34,387 nucleotides of DNA from Rhizobium sp. Root483D2 (GCF_001426685.1 NZ_LMFB01000005.1:322736-357122); one strand, 5' to 3'; shown: positions 1-9,378, numbered from the stretch's first letter. A program made the numbers and translations. The notes: a model not told the origin generated them from the sequence alone.

Positions 1-1835
1 GTTTTCCTGACGCAACCAATACCGGCGTCAAGGGTGGCGTCGCGATGACGAAGTATAACGGCTCGCTTCATATCACTGAGGACAACGCCGTCATCAGCAA
101 TATGGAAGTCACCGGCGATATCATCATCGATGCCAAAAACGTCACGCTGAGCAACATCAAGCTCATCTCCAACACGGAATGGCATGTCCTCAGAATCATG
201 GAGGATGCGTCCGGCTTCACACTCAAGGACAGTGAAATCGACGGACGCGGCTTGAGCGACAATGGCATCTACGGCCATGGCACGTTCCTGCGCAACAACA
301 TTCACGACGTTGAAAATGGCATGACGCTCTGGGGTCCGTCTTCGGTCCAGGACAATTACATTCACAACCTGCGGAATGGAAAAGCCGACCCGCATTATGA
401 CGGCATCCAGGTCAATGGTGGCCAGGATATCGACTTCATCCACAACACCATTATCAACGATCATGACCAGACGGCAGCCTTGATGCTGGAAAACACCTTC
501 GGTGGTCTGCGCAACATCACCGTTGATCACAACCGTCTCGTGGGTGGCGGCTACACCGTCTATATCGACGGGCGCAAGGGCGGCGGCTCCGTCGATAACA
601 ACACGATCAAGATCACCAACAACGAGATCGGTGGCGGTCATTGGGGCGATTTCTCGCTGTATGACAACAAGCCGATCCTTTCAGGAAACACCGGTCTAGG
701 TGCTTCGCCGGAAACGCCGCCGGTAACACCGGAGACACCGACCACTCCGGAAACACCGACCACTCCGGAGACGCCAACGACACCTGAGACACCGACGACG
801 CCGGAAACGCCAACCACCCCGGAAACACCTGTGGCCGGCAAGGCAACCAACGGCAATGACGCGCTGACCGGTACGGCCAGCGCCGACAAGATCGACGGCC
901 TCGGCGGCAACGACACCATCAAGGGTCTTGGTGGCAATGATGTGCTCAAGGGCGGTGCAGGCAATGATGTCCTGGACGGCGGTGCGGGCGCTGACAAACT
1001 CGATGGTGGAACGGGGGTAGATACCGCTTCCTACGCAAGCGCAAAGACCGGCGTAACAGCCAGCCTTGCCGATGCTTCCATCAATACGGGCGATGCCAAG
1101 GGCGACACCTATACGTCGATTGAAAACCTGCGAGGGTCAAGCTTTGTCGACAAGCTCTACGGCAATAGCGGTGCCAATCTGCTTTCCGGTGGCGCAGGCA
1201 ACGACCTCCTGAATGGCGGTGCCGGTGCTGATAGACTGGATGGCGGAGCAGGAACCGATATGGCTTCCTATGCGGGCGCAAAGACCGGCGTAACAGCCAG
1301 CCTTGCCAATGCCGCCATCAACACCGGTGATGCCAAGGGTGACACCTATGTTTCGATCGAGAACCTGAAGGGCTCCGGTTATGCCGACAAGCTCTATGGC
1401 AATGCCGAAGCCAATCTGCTCGAAGGGGGCGCTGGCAACGATGTCCTGAACGGCGGCGGCGGCAAGGACGTGCTGTATGGCGGGGCTGGTGCCGATGACC
1501 TGATCGGCGGGGCGGGTGCTGATACGTTCAGCTTCAAGGCGCTTGGTGATTCGACCGTGTCGGTCAGCGGGCGTGACACGATCTTCGACTTCTCGGGCAC
1601 CGGCGGTGACCGGATCGACCTGTCGGCGATCGATGCCAATACTGCGGCATCCGGCAATCAGGCCTTCAACTATATTGGCAACGCAGCCTTTAGCGGCAAG
1701 GCCGGGGAACTGCGCACCGTCAAGGGCGCTTCGGACACTTACGTCTACGGCGATGTCAATGGCGACGGGAAGGCCGATTTCGCCGTCCACCTGGATGACG
1801 CTATCTCCCTGCACAAGGGTTACTTCGTCTTGTAA
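1..1835 (+). CDS. Secreted right-handed beta-helix protein with RTX repeats (5' end cut by window edge)
   Basis: The frame is already open at base 3, and the residues before the first ATG (base 45) align with the N-terminus of the downstream paralog (FPDATNTG against FPDAKSTG). The true start therefore lies left of the window. Residues 1-220 (counted from base 45) form a right-handed beta-helix with repeated N-x-I/V turns and a PHYDGI motif. A Pro-Thr linker follows (SPETPPVT, then five PETPTT units). Three blocks of glycine/aspartate nonapeptides (GGxGxDxLx type, about 14 in all) come next, separated by two copies of a roughly 50-residue segment. The C-terminus ([21 protein letters not shown], ending HKGYFVL) resembles serralysin-type C-terminal domains of type I secretion substrates. 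No N-terminal signal peptide can be judged because the start is missing. Known family behaviour is calcium-dependent folding outside the cell. The enzymatic role, possibly acting on polysaccharide, is inference. Confidence 0.9.
   Translation, partial: FPDATNTGVKGGVAMTKYNGSLHITEDNAVISNMEVTGDIIIDAKNVTLSNIKLISNTEWHVLRIMEDASGFTLKDSEIDGRGLSDNGIYGHGTFLRNNIHDVENGMTLWGPSSVQDNYIHNLRNGKADPHYDGIQVNGGQDIDFIHNTIINDHDQTAALMLENTFGGLRNITVDHNRLVGGGYTVYIDGRKGGGSVDNNTIKITNNEIGGGHWGDFSLYDNKPILSGNTGLGASPETPPVTPETPTTPETPTTPETPTTPETPTTPETPTTPETPVAGKATNGNDALTGTASADKIDGLGGNDTIKGLGGNDVLKGGAGNDVLDGGAGADKLDGGTGVDTASYASAKTGVTASLADASINTGDAKGDTYTSIENLRGSSFVDKLYGNSGANLLSGGAGNDLLNGGAGADRLDGGAGTDMASYAGAKTGVTASLANAAINTGDAKGDTYVSIENLKGSGYADKLYGNAEANLLEGGAGNDVLNGGGGKDVLYGGAGADDLIGGAGADTFSFKALGDSTVSVSGRDTIFDFSGTGGDRIDLSAIDANTAASGNQAFNYIGNAAFSGKAGELRTVKGASDTYVYGDVNGDGKADFAVHLDDAISLHKGYFVL
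705..830 (+). repeat. Pro-Thr linker minisatellite, first copy
   Basis: An 18-base unit encoding PETPTT is repeated five times between a SPETPPVT lead-in and a final PETPV. It links the beta-helix to the RTX domain. The downstream paralog has the same array with one unit fewer. Codons vary (acc/acg/aca, gaa/gag) although the peptide is constant, which suggests selection on the linker as well as slippage. Confidence 0.85.
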
Positions 1836-1850
1836 CGACGCAGTGTAATG

Positions 1851-1878
1851 CAATGAGGCCGCGAAAGCGGCCTCATTG
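1851..1878 (+). terminator. Perfect hairpin after first RTX gene
   Basis: CAATGAGGCCGC pairs with GCGGCCTCATTG around a GAAA tetraloop, giving a perfect 12-bp stem 15 bases after the stop codon. The following bases (tctcaac) form no real T-tract, so termination is plausible but may be incomplete. The identical hairpin follows the second RTX gene. Confidence 0.7.
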
Positions 1879-2087
1879 TCTCAACAGAGACAGTTCCGGC
1901 GACGACCCAAAACGTCTCTGATCCGGACAATATTTGACGCAATCCTGCCGCGGACTGCTGTGCCAGTTCTGTCCATTAAGCGCCAGCTTCAAACGGGAAG
2001 CACCATCACGCCGGACGCGTACTTGCAGCCGGTCCGCTTGCGCAGGTTTGCCTCCCCAACTCCAGCACTGAAACGGGAGCCTCTGAT

Positions 2088-3977
2088 ATGGCTATTACCT
2101 CAACCAAAACCCTCACGGGATTTCCCGACGCAAAGAGTACCGGTCTTCCGGACGGTGTCGTTCTGACGGCATCGGGCGATGTGAATGTCACCAAGGCGGG
2201 CACAGTTCTCAACGCTCTCGACATCAAGGGAACGATCTGGGTCATGGCCCCGGACGTCACGATCCAGAATAGCCGCATAACGTCCACTGACTGGACGGGC
2301 ATCTGGATCAAGCCGGGTATTACCGGCACCATCGTCAAGGACAATGAGATCCTGAATGTCGGAAGCAGCAAGGACGGCGCAAACGGCATTTTCGGCTCGG
2401 GAACGTTCCTGCGCAACGATATCCACAACGTGGAAAACGGCATCAACGTGACAGGCGCAAGCCTGATCCAGGACAATTACATCCACGATATGAAGGCTCC
2501 AAATGTCCGGGCCGGCACTGTGTGGGGTGGTCCGCATTATGATGGCATCGAGATCAATGGCGGCGTCTCAGGCGTCGATATACGGCACAACACGATCATC
2601 AACGACAATGGGCAGACCTCGGCCGTCATGATCAATAACGACTTTGGCCCGGTTTCCAACATCAAGGTCGATGGCAACTATCTCGCGGGCGGCGGCTACA
2701 CGCTTTATTCGGATGGCAGCTTCAGCAGCACCGATAAGATTTCCGGCGTCGAGTTCACCAATAACGAGCTCGGTCAGGGTCACTGGGGCTATTATTATTT
2801 CAAAGGCAATACGCCCACCCTGTCAAACAATGACGAAATGGGCACGGACTGGCCAACACCCGTCAGCCCGGAAACGCCGCCGGTAACACCTGAGACGCCG
2901 ACCACTCCGGAAACACCGACAACGCCTGAGACACCAACGACACCGGAAACGCCAACGACGCCAGAAACACCTGTCACGAACAAGGCGACCAATGGCAATG
3001 ATGTGCTGACAGGCACGGCGGGTGCTGACAAGATCGACGGCCTCGGCGGCAACGACACCATCAAGGGTCTTGGTGGCAATGATGCGCTCAAGGGCGGTGC
3101 AGGCAATGATGTCCTGGATGGCGGTGCGGGCGCTGACAAACTGGATGGTGGAACGGGGGTAGATACCGCTTCCTACGCAAGCGCAAAGACCGGCGTAACA
3201 GCCAGCCTTGCCGACGCTTCCATCAACACAGGCGATGCCAAGGGCGACACCTATGTGTCGGTTGAGCGGCTGAGTGGATCAAGTTTTGCCGACAAGCTCT
3301 ATGGCAATAGCGGTGCCAATCTGCTTTCCGGTGGCGCAGGCAACGACCTCCTGAATGGCGGTGCCGGCGGTGACAGACTGGATGGCGGAGCAGGAACCGA
3401 TATGGCTTCCTATGCGGGTGCAAAGACCGGCGTAACAGCCAGCCTTGCCAATGCCGCCATCAACACCGGCGATGCCAAGGGTGACACCTATGTTTCGATC
3501 GAGAACCTGAAGGGCTCCGGTTATGCCGACAAACTCTATGGCAATGCCGAAGCCAATCTGCTCGAAGGGGGTGCTGGCAACGACGTCCTGAACGGCGGCG
3601 GCGGCAAGGACGTGCTGTATGGCGGGGCTGGTGCCGATGATCTGATCGGTGGGGCCGGTGCTGATACGTTCAGCTTCAAGGCGCTTGGTGATTCGACCGT
3701 ATCGGTCAGCGGGCGTGACACGATCTTCGACTTCTCGGGCACCGGCGGTGACCGGATCGACCTGTCGGCAATCGATGCCAATGCAGCGGCATCCGGCAAT
3801 CAGGCCTTCAACTACATTGGCAACGCAGCCTTTAGCGGCAAAGCCGGGGAACTGCGCACCGTCAAGAGTGCGTCCGACACCTACGTCTACGGCGATGTCA
3901 ATGGCGACGGGAAGGCCGATTTTGCGGTTCACCTTGATGACGCTATCTCCCTGCACAAGGGTTACTTCGTCTTGTAA
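2088..3977 (+). CDS. Secreted right-handed beta-helix protein with RTX repeats (tandem paralog)
   Basis: This 629-residue protein starts at ATG 2088 with GGGAG nine bases upstream. It has no N-terminal signal peptide, as expected of type I substrates. Residues about 5-255 form a right-handed beta-helix with a PHYDGI motif. Residues 260-295 are the Pro-Thr linker (four PETPTT units). Residues about 300-520 hold three RTX nonapeptide blocks, and the rest is a serralysin-like C-terminal domain ending HKGYFVL. The RTX half matches the upstream gene without a single insertion or deletion over about 1 kb, while the beta-helix half has diverged. The architecture (beta-helix plus RTX, type I export) recalls AlgE mannuronan epimerases and rhizobial secreted glycanases in general plan. 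An EPS-modifying, EPS-degrading or surface-scaffold role is inference. No prsDE-type transporter genes are in the window. Confidence 0.92.
   Translation: MAITSTKTLTGFPDAKSTGLPDGVVLTASGDVNVTKAGTVLNALDIKGTIWVMAPDVTIQNSRITSTDWTGIWIKPGITGTIVKDNEILNVGSSKDGANGIFGSGTFLRNDIHNVENGINVTGASLIQDNYIHDMKAPNVRAGTVWGGPHYDGIEINGGVSGVDIRHNTIINDNGQTSAVMINNDFGPVSNIKVDGNYLAGGGYTLYSDGSFSSTDKISGVEFTNNELGQGHWGYYYFKGNTPTLSNNDEMGTDWPTPVSPETPPVTPETPTTPETPTTPETPTTPETPTTPETPVTNKATNGNDVLTGTAGADKIDGLGGNDTIKGLGGNDALKGGAGNDVLDGGAGADKLDGGTGVDTASYASAKTGVTASLADASINTGDAKGDTYVSVERLSGSSFADKLYGNSGANLLSGGAGNDLLNGGAGGDRLDGGAGTDMASYAGAKTGVTASLANAAINTGDAKGDTYVSIENLKGSGYADKLYGNAEANLLEGGAGNDVLNGGGGKDVLYGGAGADDLIGGAGADTFSFKALGDSTVSVSGRDTIFDFSGTGGDRIDLSAIDANAAASGNQAFNYIGNAAFSGKAGELRTVKSASDTYVYGDVNGDGKADFAVHLDDAISLHKGYFVL
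2865..2972 (+). repeat. Pro-Thr linker minisatellite, second copy
   Basis: The same 18-base PETPTT-coding array as in the upstream paralog, with four full units instead of five. The difference is exactly one 18-base unit, consistent with slippage or unequal recombination between the tandem genes. Confidence 0.85.
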
Positions 3978-3992
3978 CGCTGCGGTGTAATG

Positions 3993-4024
3993 CAATGAGG
4001 CCGCGAAAGCGGCCTCATTGTTTT
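3993..4024 (+). terminator. Rho-independent terminator after second RTX gene
   Basis: The 12-bp stem CAATGAGGCCGC/GCGGCCTCATTG with GAAA loop is followed directly by TTTT. It is identical in stem and loop to the hairpin after the first RTX gene, showing that the duplicated unit included the 3' flank. Confidence 0.85.
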
Positions 4025-4090
4025 GATATAAGGATATGACAAGAACTTGGTGACGAGCGTCCCTGCCTCATACACAGGTGCCCCCAGTTC

Positions 4091-4918
4091 TCAACTGACC
4101 AAGTCTTCGGCCCGTAGCGCAAGTCTTTGATGCGCCGTGCGAGCCGGCTGCCGGATATGCAGGGCATGGCGGATCGCCGCTGGAAGCAGAGCTTTGAGAT
4201 GTTCCCGGCCGGAATCGGTCGCGACGACCGGTGCGAAAGGTTTCATGACCGAAATCTCACCCGCAGCGCGCGCAAAGTCACCAAATTTGGTGAAGGTTTC
4301 GTGATTGCTGTCTTGAAGGAGAAAAGTCTCCGCCGCCATCCCCTCAGCCAGGATCGCTTCGTGGGTATCGAGGACGATATGGTAATAGTCTATCGTGTCG
4401 CGATCGTCCGAAAGCGCCGATGTGATGGAAATGCCGTTGACGAGATCCTTGGCTCTGATCAGCACGCCGTCCATAAACAGCGCGTGGCCCGGGGAAACAT
4501 AGAGGTCGCGGTGCGGTGTCTGCCGGTCGATGGCGTGCCGTGCGATGCGGATCGGGACCACACTGGCAGGCCAGGACGCACCATTCCGCTTGTAGATTTG
4601 ACGGCCGATCCACCGCACGGGCATGGCCTTGCCATCAACGGTCTTGACGAAATCACCGATTTTCAAATTCTCGATGCTGATCTCGCCAGCCGGGGTCATG
4701 ATTGCCGTGCCGACGAGAAAGCACATCGGATTTCCACCGCCTTTGTCGCCTTTCTTCCACCATGGGATCCCCATCGCCTGGGCGATCGACGATGGAAATA
4801 CAGTCGATGCGGTCAAGGCACTCAGGGCTGCAACTTTGGCACCCGTTGCGGCGGCCAAACCGAGAAAATGCCGCCGTGCACCATTGACGGGTGCCTGCCG
4901 ATTTTTGTCTGACGACAT
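4091..4918 (-). CDS. Tat-exported Hint-domain protein
   Basis: The start at 4918 is preferred over an upstream in-frame ATG (5002) because AAAGGA precedes it by a few bases and it places a twin-arginine signal near the N-terminus (RRHFLGL at residues 15-21, hydrophobic run, SIAQA at 44-48). This gives 275 residues. From Cys66 (CFLVGTAIMTP) the protein matches the Hint_2 (hedgehog/intein) fold: ENLKIGDFVKT, then PVRWIGRQIY, then a conserved SPGHALFMDG block with His145. Hint domains can perform autocatalytic peptide-bond chemistry at the first Cys. If the signal is cut after Ala48, only about 17 residues would precede Cys66. Whether this protein self-processes is unknown. It is convergent with the RTX gene 2088-3977, which also encodes a secreted protein. 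The substrate and role are not predictable from sequence. Confidence 0.82.
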   Translation of the reverse strand: MSSDKNRQAPVNGARRHFLGLAAATGAKVAALSALTASTVFPSSIAQAMGIPWWKKGDKGGGNPMCFLVGTAIMTPAGEISIENLKIGDFVKTVDGKAMPVRWIGRQIYKRNGASWPASVVPIRIARHAIDRQTPHRDLYVSPGHALFMDGVLIRAKDLVNGISITSALSDDRDTIDYYHIVLDTHEAILAEGMAAETFLLQDSNHETFTKFGDFARAAGEISVMKPFAPVVATDSGREHLKALLPAAIRHALHIRQPARTAHQRLALRAEDLVS

Positions 4919-5175
4919 TGTTGTTTCCTTTCGAGTAGACCCAAAAATTGCCTTGAAGAACAGGATCATAACCGCTGCGAACGTGAACAGGTACCACTGC
5001 AAGAGGTGGATCAGGCCTCTCTCTTTGGAGTAGGCACCGTTCCCGAATATGGTGTATACCGTTTGAGCTTCGATCCAGGGTTAGCTTTCCCAGCCGCGCC
5101 TCGTCTGGCGTGAAGACGCGGCGGCAGATGGAAACGTGCTACCGTTCCCAAGGATCATGTGCTTGAATTTTTAGA

Positions 5176-5463
5176 TTAATTTTGCTCGCCCTTTGACGGG
5201 ATCTGGTTTTCCATTTCCTCGGCATAGAGGATCAGGAGCGCTCCGAGTTCTTTGGCCGCCGTCGGTGACATCGCTGTCTGGAACTGGTGCGGCGAGCGGT
5301 CCGTGTCTTTGTATGTATCCCATTCCCATTTGGAAATAGCGTAACCGATCCGCAGCATGACATGATACGGCTCGCTGGCGGCTACACCCCATTCCAACAG
5401 GGTATAGGCCTTCAGCTTGTTCCCGGCATCGACCTCCCATTTTGAGATATCGTTTTCACGCAT
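5176..5463 (-). CDS. Conserved-looking hypothetical protein, 95 residues
   Basis: ATG at 5463 has GGGAAG about seven bases upstream (GGGAAGTTCCACCATG). The product is soluble, rich in Trp and acidic residues, with a duplicated-looking SKWE motif (SKWEVDAG near residue 7 and SKWEWDTY near residue 44) and an amphipathic C-terminal helix (AAKELGALLILYAEEM). There is no signal peptide or membrane segment, and I do not recognise a family. It sits alone between the Hint gene and wecB. It is chosen over the overlapping frame because of its ribosome binding site and protein-like composition. Confidence 0.55.
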   Translation of the reverse strand: MRENDISKWEVDAGNKLKAYTLLEWGVAASEPYHVMLRIGYAISKWEWDTYKDTDRSPHQFQTAMSPTAAKELGALLILYAEEMENQIPSKGEQN

Positions 5464-5705
5464 GGTGGAACTTCCCGATCTGACAGTTGCTCAAACTTTG
5501 CCGGCATTTTTAAATTGGCGATCTTTTGGAGTGTGCGGACCTGACGGGTAGACATGACAACCCGGCTGTCCCGTCGTTCCAAAAGAGGTGGCGCTCAGCC
5601 ACTCGCCGTGGCTGGGGCCGTCTTCATCCGCGGCACGCCGATGTGGAACAAGCGTGGGGGTTTGCGTTCGACGCATCGGCACGCGTCTGCTGAAGCTTGC
5701 CGATC

Positions 5706-6899
5706 TTAAGCGGCAAAGCCGCTCATTGCCTGGGCAGCCGCTGGCGATTCCAGCGGGTCGCGCCCGGCATCAAACTCTTCGGGTCTTTCTGCCAGAGCAA
5801 AAAAGTGCTCGATCGCCTGGACTGACCGTGTTGCAGCCTGCCCGTCGCCATACGGATTCACGGCATGCGCCATCTCCTGATAGGCCCGGCGGTCCGTCAA
5901 AAGCTCGCTGACTTCGCTGACAATACGATCTTCATCTGTTCCAACCAGGCGCACCGTGCCGGCCGTCACCGCCTCGGGCCGTTCCGTGGTTTCACGCATT
6001 ACGAGAACCGGTTTTCCGAATGTCGGGGCTTCCTCCTGCACACCACCGCTATCCGTCAGCACGATGGAACAATCACGCATGGCTTTGACGAAATCACCAT
6101 AGTCCAGCGGCTGCGTAATCACCACGTTCTCAAGCCCTTGAAGCGGGGGAAGCAGGACGTTGCGCACGGCCGGATTGAGATGCGCGGGAAGCAGGAACGC
6201 GATATCAGGAAATTTCCGTGCGAGCCGCGCGATGGCGCGCGCGGTCTGCGCCATCGGTTCGCCCCAGGATTCACGCCGGTGCGCAGTCACCAAAACGCTT
6301 CTGCGGCCGCTGATCCGCTGGAGATCCTGATTACCTGTCTGCGTGATACGGCCGGACACATGCAGCAGCGCGTCAATCACGGTATTACCGGTCACGACAA
6401 TATCGTTTTCCGCGACACCGTCATTGAGGAGATTTGCCTTCGATGTCTGCGTCGGCGCCAGGTGCAGCGCTGCAAGCTGGGTGGTCAGGCGGCGGTTGAT
6501 TTCCTCCGGGAAAGGGTTATGCCGCTCGCCGGTTCGCAGGCCCGCCTCCAGATGGATCAGCGGGATTTTTCGATAGAACGCCGCCAATGCCGCTGCAAAG
6601 CAGGTTGTCGTATCGCCCTGGACCACAATTGCGGCAGGCGCTTCGCTTTCGATGACATTGGCAACACCTGCAAGAACGCGGGCGGTGACGCTCTCAAGCG
6701 TCTGCGCTTGGGTAATGATGTTCAGGTCATGTTCGGGTTCAATCTCGAACAACCGGTTCACCTGGTCGAGCATTTCCCGGTGCTGACCTGTGACGGCGAC
6801 GACCGGCGTGCAATGGCGCGACGCAGAGAGCGCATGGATCAGGGGAGCCATCTTGATCGCTTCGGGGCGCGTGCCATAGACGACGAGTATTTTGCGCAT
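5706..6899 (-). CDS. wecB: UDP-N-acetylglucosamine 2-epimerase (non-hydrolysing)
   Basis: The 397-residue cytoplasmic enzyme interconverts UDP-GlcNAc and UDP-ManNAc, a precursor for surface polysaccharides. Family landmarks are GTRPEAIK (9-16), QGDTTT with Asp96, HLEAGLRTGE with Glu118, PFPEEINRR with Glu132, VTAHRRESWGE with His207 and LTDSGGVQEEAP. These match the catalytic Asp/Glu/Glu/His set known for WecB. It lies 82 bases downstream of the BY-kinase-like gene on the same strand and may be the last gene of that operon. A hairpin (GCGGC/GCCGC) overlaps its stop codon. A related family (WbpI type) acts on UDP-diacetamido-glucuronate, so the exact substrate in this locus is not certain, but the sequence looks like ordinary WecB. 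Confidence 0.93.
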   Translation of the reverse strand: MRKILVVYGTRPEAIKMAPLIHALSASRHCTPVVAVTGQHREMLDQVNRLFEIEPEHDLNIITQAQTLESVTARVLAGVANVIESEAPAAIVVQGDTTTCFAAALAAFYRKIPLIHLEAGLRTGERHNPFPEEINRRLTTQLAALHLAPTQTSKANLLNDGVAENDIVVTGNTVIDALLHVSGRITQTGNQDLQRISGRRSVLVTAHRRESWGEPMAQTARAIARLARKFPDIAFLLPAHLNPAVRNVLLPPLQGLENVVITQPLDYGDFVKAMRDCSIVLTDSGGVQEEAPTFGKPVLVMRETTERPEAVTAGTVRLVGTDEDRIVSEVSELLTDRRAYQEMAHAVNPYGDGQAATRSVQAIEHFFALAERPEEFDAGRDPLESPAAAQAMSGFAA

Positions 6900-6981
6900 G
6901 GCAATTTCCTTTATCCAGAGTTGACAATCATTTTGGCGAACGATGGCAAAAGGGTCCGGCCGCCTCTATCCAGCTTCATTT

Positions 6982-7770
6982 TCAGTCGGTGCAATATCGG
7001 CACTTGTTTAAAACGACCCCGAGCATGTTCGTCCGTTCGGACAGATACCGCTCGCAACGATCCACCTCGGCAAATGTGCTATGTTCTGCAGCTGCAACCA
7101 GAATTGCGCAGTCCACATTGGGCAGGAATGCCGTCACATCGTCGCTGGAGAGCATGGGCGGCAGATCATACAAGATGATGTCCGGCCCCATCCGCAGGCG
7201 CAGGTCCTGCAATACCTTTGCAGCCTCCAAGCTCTGCAGCAGCTCTGCGGAAAACTGCACCGGCTGATGGTTTATGCCCACGGCCAGGTTGTCGCCGTAT
7301 CGCAGGAAAATATCGTGGATCGGCGCATCCCCTTTCAGGAAATCTTCCATGGACGCGTGCGCATTGACATCGAGCATCTCGCCGATTTGCGGTTGCTTCA
7401 AATTGAGATCGACCAGCAGCGTACGGCAATCCTGCTGGTGTGCCAGACTGAAGGCCAGATTGAGCGCGACCAGCGACTTTCCGCAGGACGCAGTGGGCGA
7501 CGTGATTGCAATCGATGTCCAGCCATTTTGACGCATGCTCTGGAGAACCCGCGTGCGCATCATGTCGAATGGCGCATGCGCCGGATCCGAACGGTCTATC
7601 GTCACGATGCGATTTCGAAAGGTCGTGTCCGGCGCTGGATCGAGAGGTGCTAGATTTGCCCATGCGATCTCAAATCCAAGCCGGGTGCATGCCTGCATTG
7701 CCTGTTCCGCCAGCTGATCATTACTTTGCAGTCTGAGACTGTCTTGCAGGGAGGCTCTGATCTGATCCAT
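6982..7770 (-). CDS. BY-kinase-like ATPase of polysaccharide export (CpsD/Wzc cytoplasmic domain)
   Basis: A 262-residue P-loop protein of the bacterial tyrosine kinase/MinD-like superfamily. PFDMMRTRVL is the usual lead-in. Walker A is SPTASCGKS (about residues 103-111), Walker A' is LLVDLNLKQP (family usual DxDLRxP, so the second Asp and the Arg are replaced) and Walker B is IILYDLPP. The protein ends at NKCRYCTD with one tyrosine, lacking the Tyr cluster used for autophosphorylation in Wzc and CpsD. It starts 3 bases after the stop of the GumC/Wzz-like gene, so the two proteins are separate but co-expressed, as in GumC/CpsD-type systems rather than the fused rhizobial ExoP. The probable role is control of EPS chain length and export by ATP-dependent interaction with the co-polymerase. 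Kinase activity is doubtful. Confidence 0.85.
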   Translation of the reverse strand: MDQIRASLQDSLRLQSNDQLAEQAMQACTRLGFEIAWANLAPLDPAPDTTFRNRIVTIDRSDPAHAPFDMMRTRVLQSMRQNGWTSIAITSPTASCGKSLVALNLAFSLAHQQDCRTLLVDLNLKQPQIGEMLDVNAHASMEDFLKGDAPIHDIFLRYGDNLAVGINHQPVQFSAELLQSLEAAKVLQDLRLRMGPDIILYDLPPMLSSDDVTAFLPNVDCAILVAAAEHSTFAEVDRCERYLSERTNMLGVVLNKCRYCTD

Positions 7771-7773
7771 GAC

Positions 7774-9378
7774 TTACACTCTGCCTCCGGCGACGGTTGC
7801 TACGGGGATAAGAGAGACATTTAACCCTGCCCCGCTTTTAGCGATGGCATGACCGATACCGTGCTGCGATACCGGGCCATCGATCGGCGACAACGGCAGC
7901 ACGCCCATGACCAGCATTGCCGCGATGTGACGCCTGTAATTCGGAAAATGCGTTTTGCTCGGCGGCCTGATAGTGGGGATCGTGGCGAGCGGTTGCGACT
8001 GAAGCAGTTGCGCAAGCTCTGCCGGCCTGCGGATGGTTTTGTTGAGGAGCTCCAGCAGCACGATGACACCGAGCCCGAGGCCGAGCCCTGCCATAACGCC
8101 CAGCGCAACGATGCGCCGACGCTGAGGGCTGATGGCCCTGACGGGCGGCGTCGCGGGTTCGAGCAGCGAAAACCGGCCGCCATCGGAGCGCATTTCAATT
8201 TGCTCACCGGTCAAAGCCTCTGCACGCCTGCCGATCGCGGCATTATATTGCACCTGAATGTTCTGGCGATTTCGCTCGAGTGAATTCAGGACTGTTTCGC
8301 TGGCAGCCGTGCCCGCGATCGAGCGGGTCAGGTTTTCGATCGCGCGGGCGATCGAGGTTTTCTCAACCGCGACGGCCTTCAGGCGATTATCGATATCCGA
8401 CAGCTGCAGATCCAGCCCGAAGGGGCCGGCTTGTCTGGATGCCGGTTCATCGTCATTCTTGCCGTCCTTGGAAGGGCTGGCCAACAGGGAATTTTGCAAC
8501 GATGCGATCCGGGCGCGCAGTGCTTTTATATTCGGGCTCGTTTCCGAAAAGATCGCGAGCTGATCCGCAAGCGCCCGGTTGAGATCCGCAAGCATCTGCT
8601 GCTCCGGCGTCACCGGCGCTGCCCCGGCGAACTGTCCGGCATTGGTATATGTCGCGATCAGATTGCCGCGTTTGGTGCGAAGATCGGTTTCCTCGCGCTC
8701 CAGCGAAATCAGCCTTTCCTGCAGGCTGCCCTGCTGGTTGCGGCGGAAATCGAGGCTTTCCGGCAGGGTATCCTTGTTTTGGGTCTTGAATTTGAGAATA
8801 TCGGCTTCCAGCCTGTTCAGATCGGCGGACAGCCGATCGACGGCCTGGTTGAAGAACCGCAACGTGCTGCCGGCACGATCCGTCCGTTGCCGCTGGTTTC
8901 TGTCGAGGATCATCGCCGCCAGCTCGTTGGCGACTTTCGCTGCCATATCCGGCCTGCCGGCCAGGAAGGATACGCTGAATACTGTCGCCCCCTGATCCCG
9001 GCTCTGCGTGTCAAACTGCAATTGCTCGAATTTTATCCGGGAGCGCATATCTGCGATGAGATCGTCTTCGTCGGGTTGCTTGGCGCTATCGCCATAGACT
9101 GCAAGCCGGGTTGCGAGCGCCAGAAGGTCATCTCTGGTCGTGATCTGCTGCTGGAGAATCTGCAACTGCTCCACGGCGCTGAGCGGCACGGTCGAGCGTG
9201 CAAGTTCGGCCGGGATCTGTGGCGCTTCGGACAGAATTTTTGCGCTCGAACTATAGACCGGCGATGTGAAAAATGTGGCCGCGATAGACGACAACAATGC
9301 CACGGCCATGATCGCTATGAGATAGGGCAGCCTTCGCAAAAGGATCGAAACATAAAATTTCAAGTCTATATTGCCCAT
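7774..9378 (-). CDS. GumC/Wzz-family polysaccharide co-polymerase (chain-length determinant)
   Basis: A 534-residue inner-membrane protein. The ATG at 9378 (MGNIDLKFYVSIL) is preferred over a TTG five codons upstream because GGGTGA is better placed before it. The N-terminal membrane segment is LPYLIAIMAVALLSSIAATFF, followed by a Wzz periplasmic domain (SPVYSSSAKIL), then long coiled coils (about 170-240 and 290-370). A proline-rich PATPPVRAISPQRRR precedes the second membrane segment (IVALGVMAGLGLGLGVIVLL). The C-terminal tail of about 90 residues contains no kinase domain; that function is on the next gene, 3 bases downstream. The family oligomerises in the inner membrane and spans the periplasm to meet the outer-membrane exporter, here probably the ExoF/Wza-like protein at 30308-31681. 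Confidence 0.9.
   Translation of the reverse strand: MGNIDLKFYVSILLRRLPYLIAIMAVALLSSIAATFFTSPVYSSSAKILSEAPQIPAELARSTVPLSAVEQLQILQQQITTRDDLLALATRLAVYGDSAKQPDEDDLIADMRSRIKFEQLQFDTQSRDQGATVFSVSFLAGRPDMAAKVANELAAMILDRNQRQRTDRAGSTLRFFNQAVDRLSADLNRLEADILKFKTQNKDTLPESLDFRRNQQGSLQERLISLEREETDLRTKRGNLIATYTNAGQFAGAAPVTPEQQMLADLNRALADQLAIFSETSPNIKALRARIASLQNSLLASPSKDGKNDDEPASRQAGPFGLDLQLSDIDNRLKAVAVEKTSIARAIENLTRSIAGTAASETVLNSLERNRQNIQVQYNAAIGRRAEALTGEQIEMRSDGGRFSLLEPATPPVRAISPQRRRIVALGVMAGLGLGLGVIVLLELLNKTIRRPAELAQLLQSQPLATIPTIRPPSKTHFPNYRRHIAAMLVMGVLPLSPIDGPVSQHGIGHAIAKSGAGLNVSLIPVATVAGGRV

Noticed and set aside
1137..1853. Long open minus-strand frame (238 codons), repeated at 3279-3995
   Set aside because: It is antisense to the RTX repeats, whose periodic Gly/Asp codons keep the opposite frame open. 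It has no ribosome binding site, and the two copies exist only because the coding strand is duplicated.
1836..2087. Insertion sequence as cause of the tandem RTX duplication
   Set aside because: No transposase, terminal inverted repeats or target duplications are visible between or beside the two copies.
705..2972. CRISPR-like regular repeats
   Set aside because: The 18-base units are in frame, contiguous without spacers and encode PETPTT. They are protein linkers.
5865..7178. 437-codon plus-strand open frame
   Set aside because: It is antisense to wecB and runs on through the gap into the BY-kinase-like gene. The product is rich in Arg/His/Gln with no domain, and wecB on the other strand is unambiguous.
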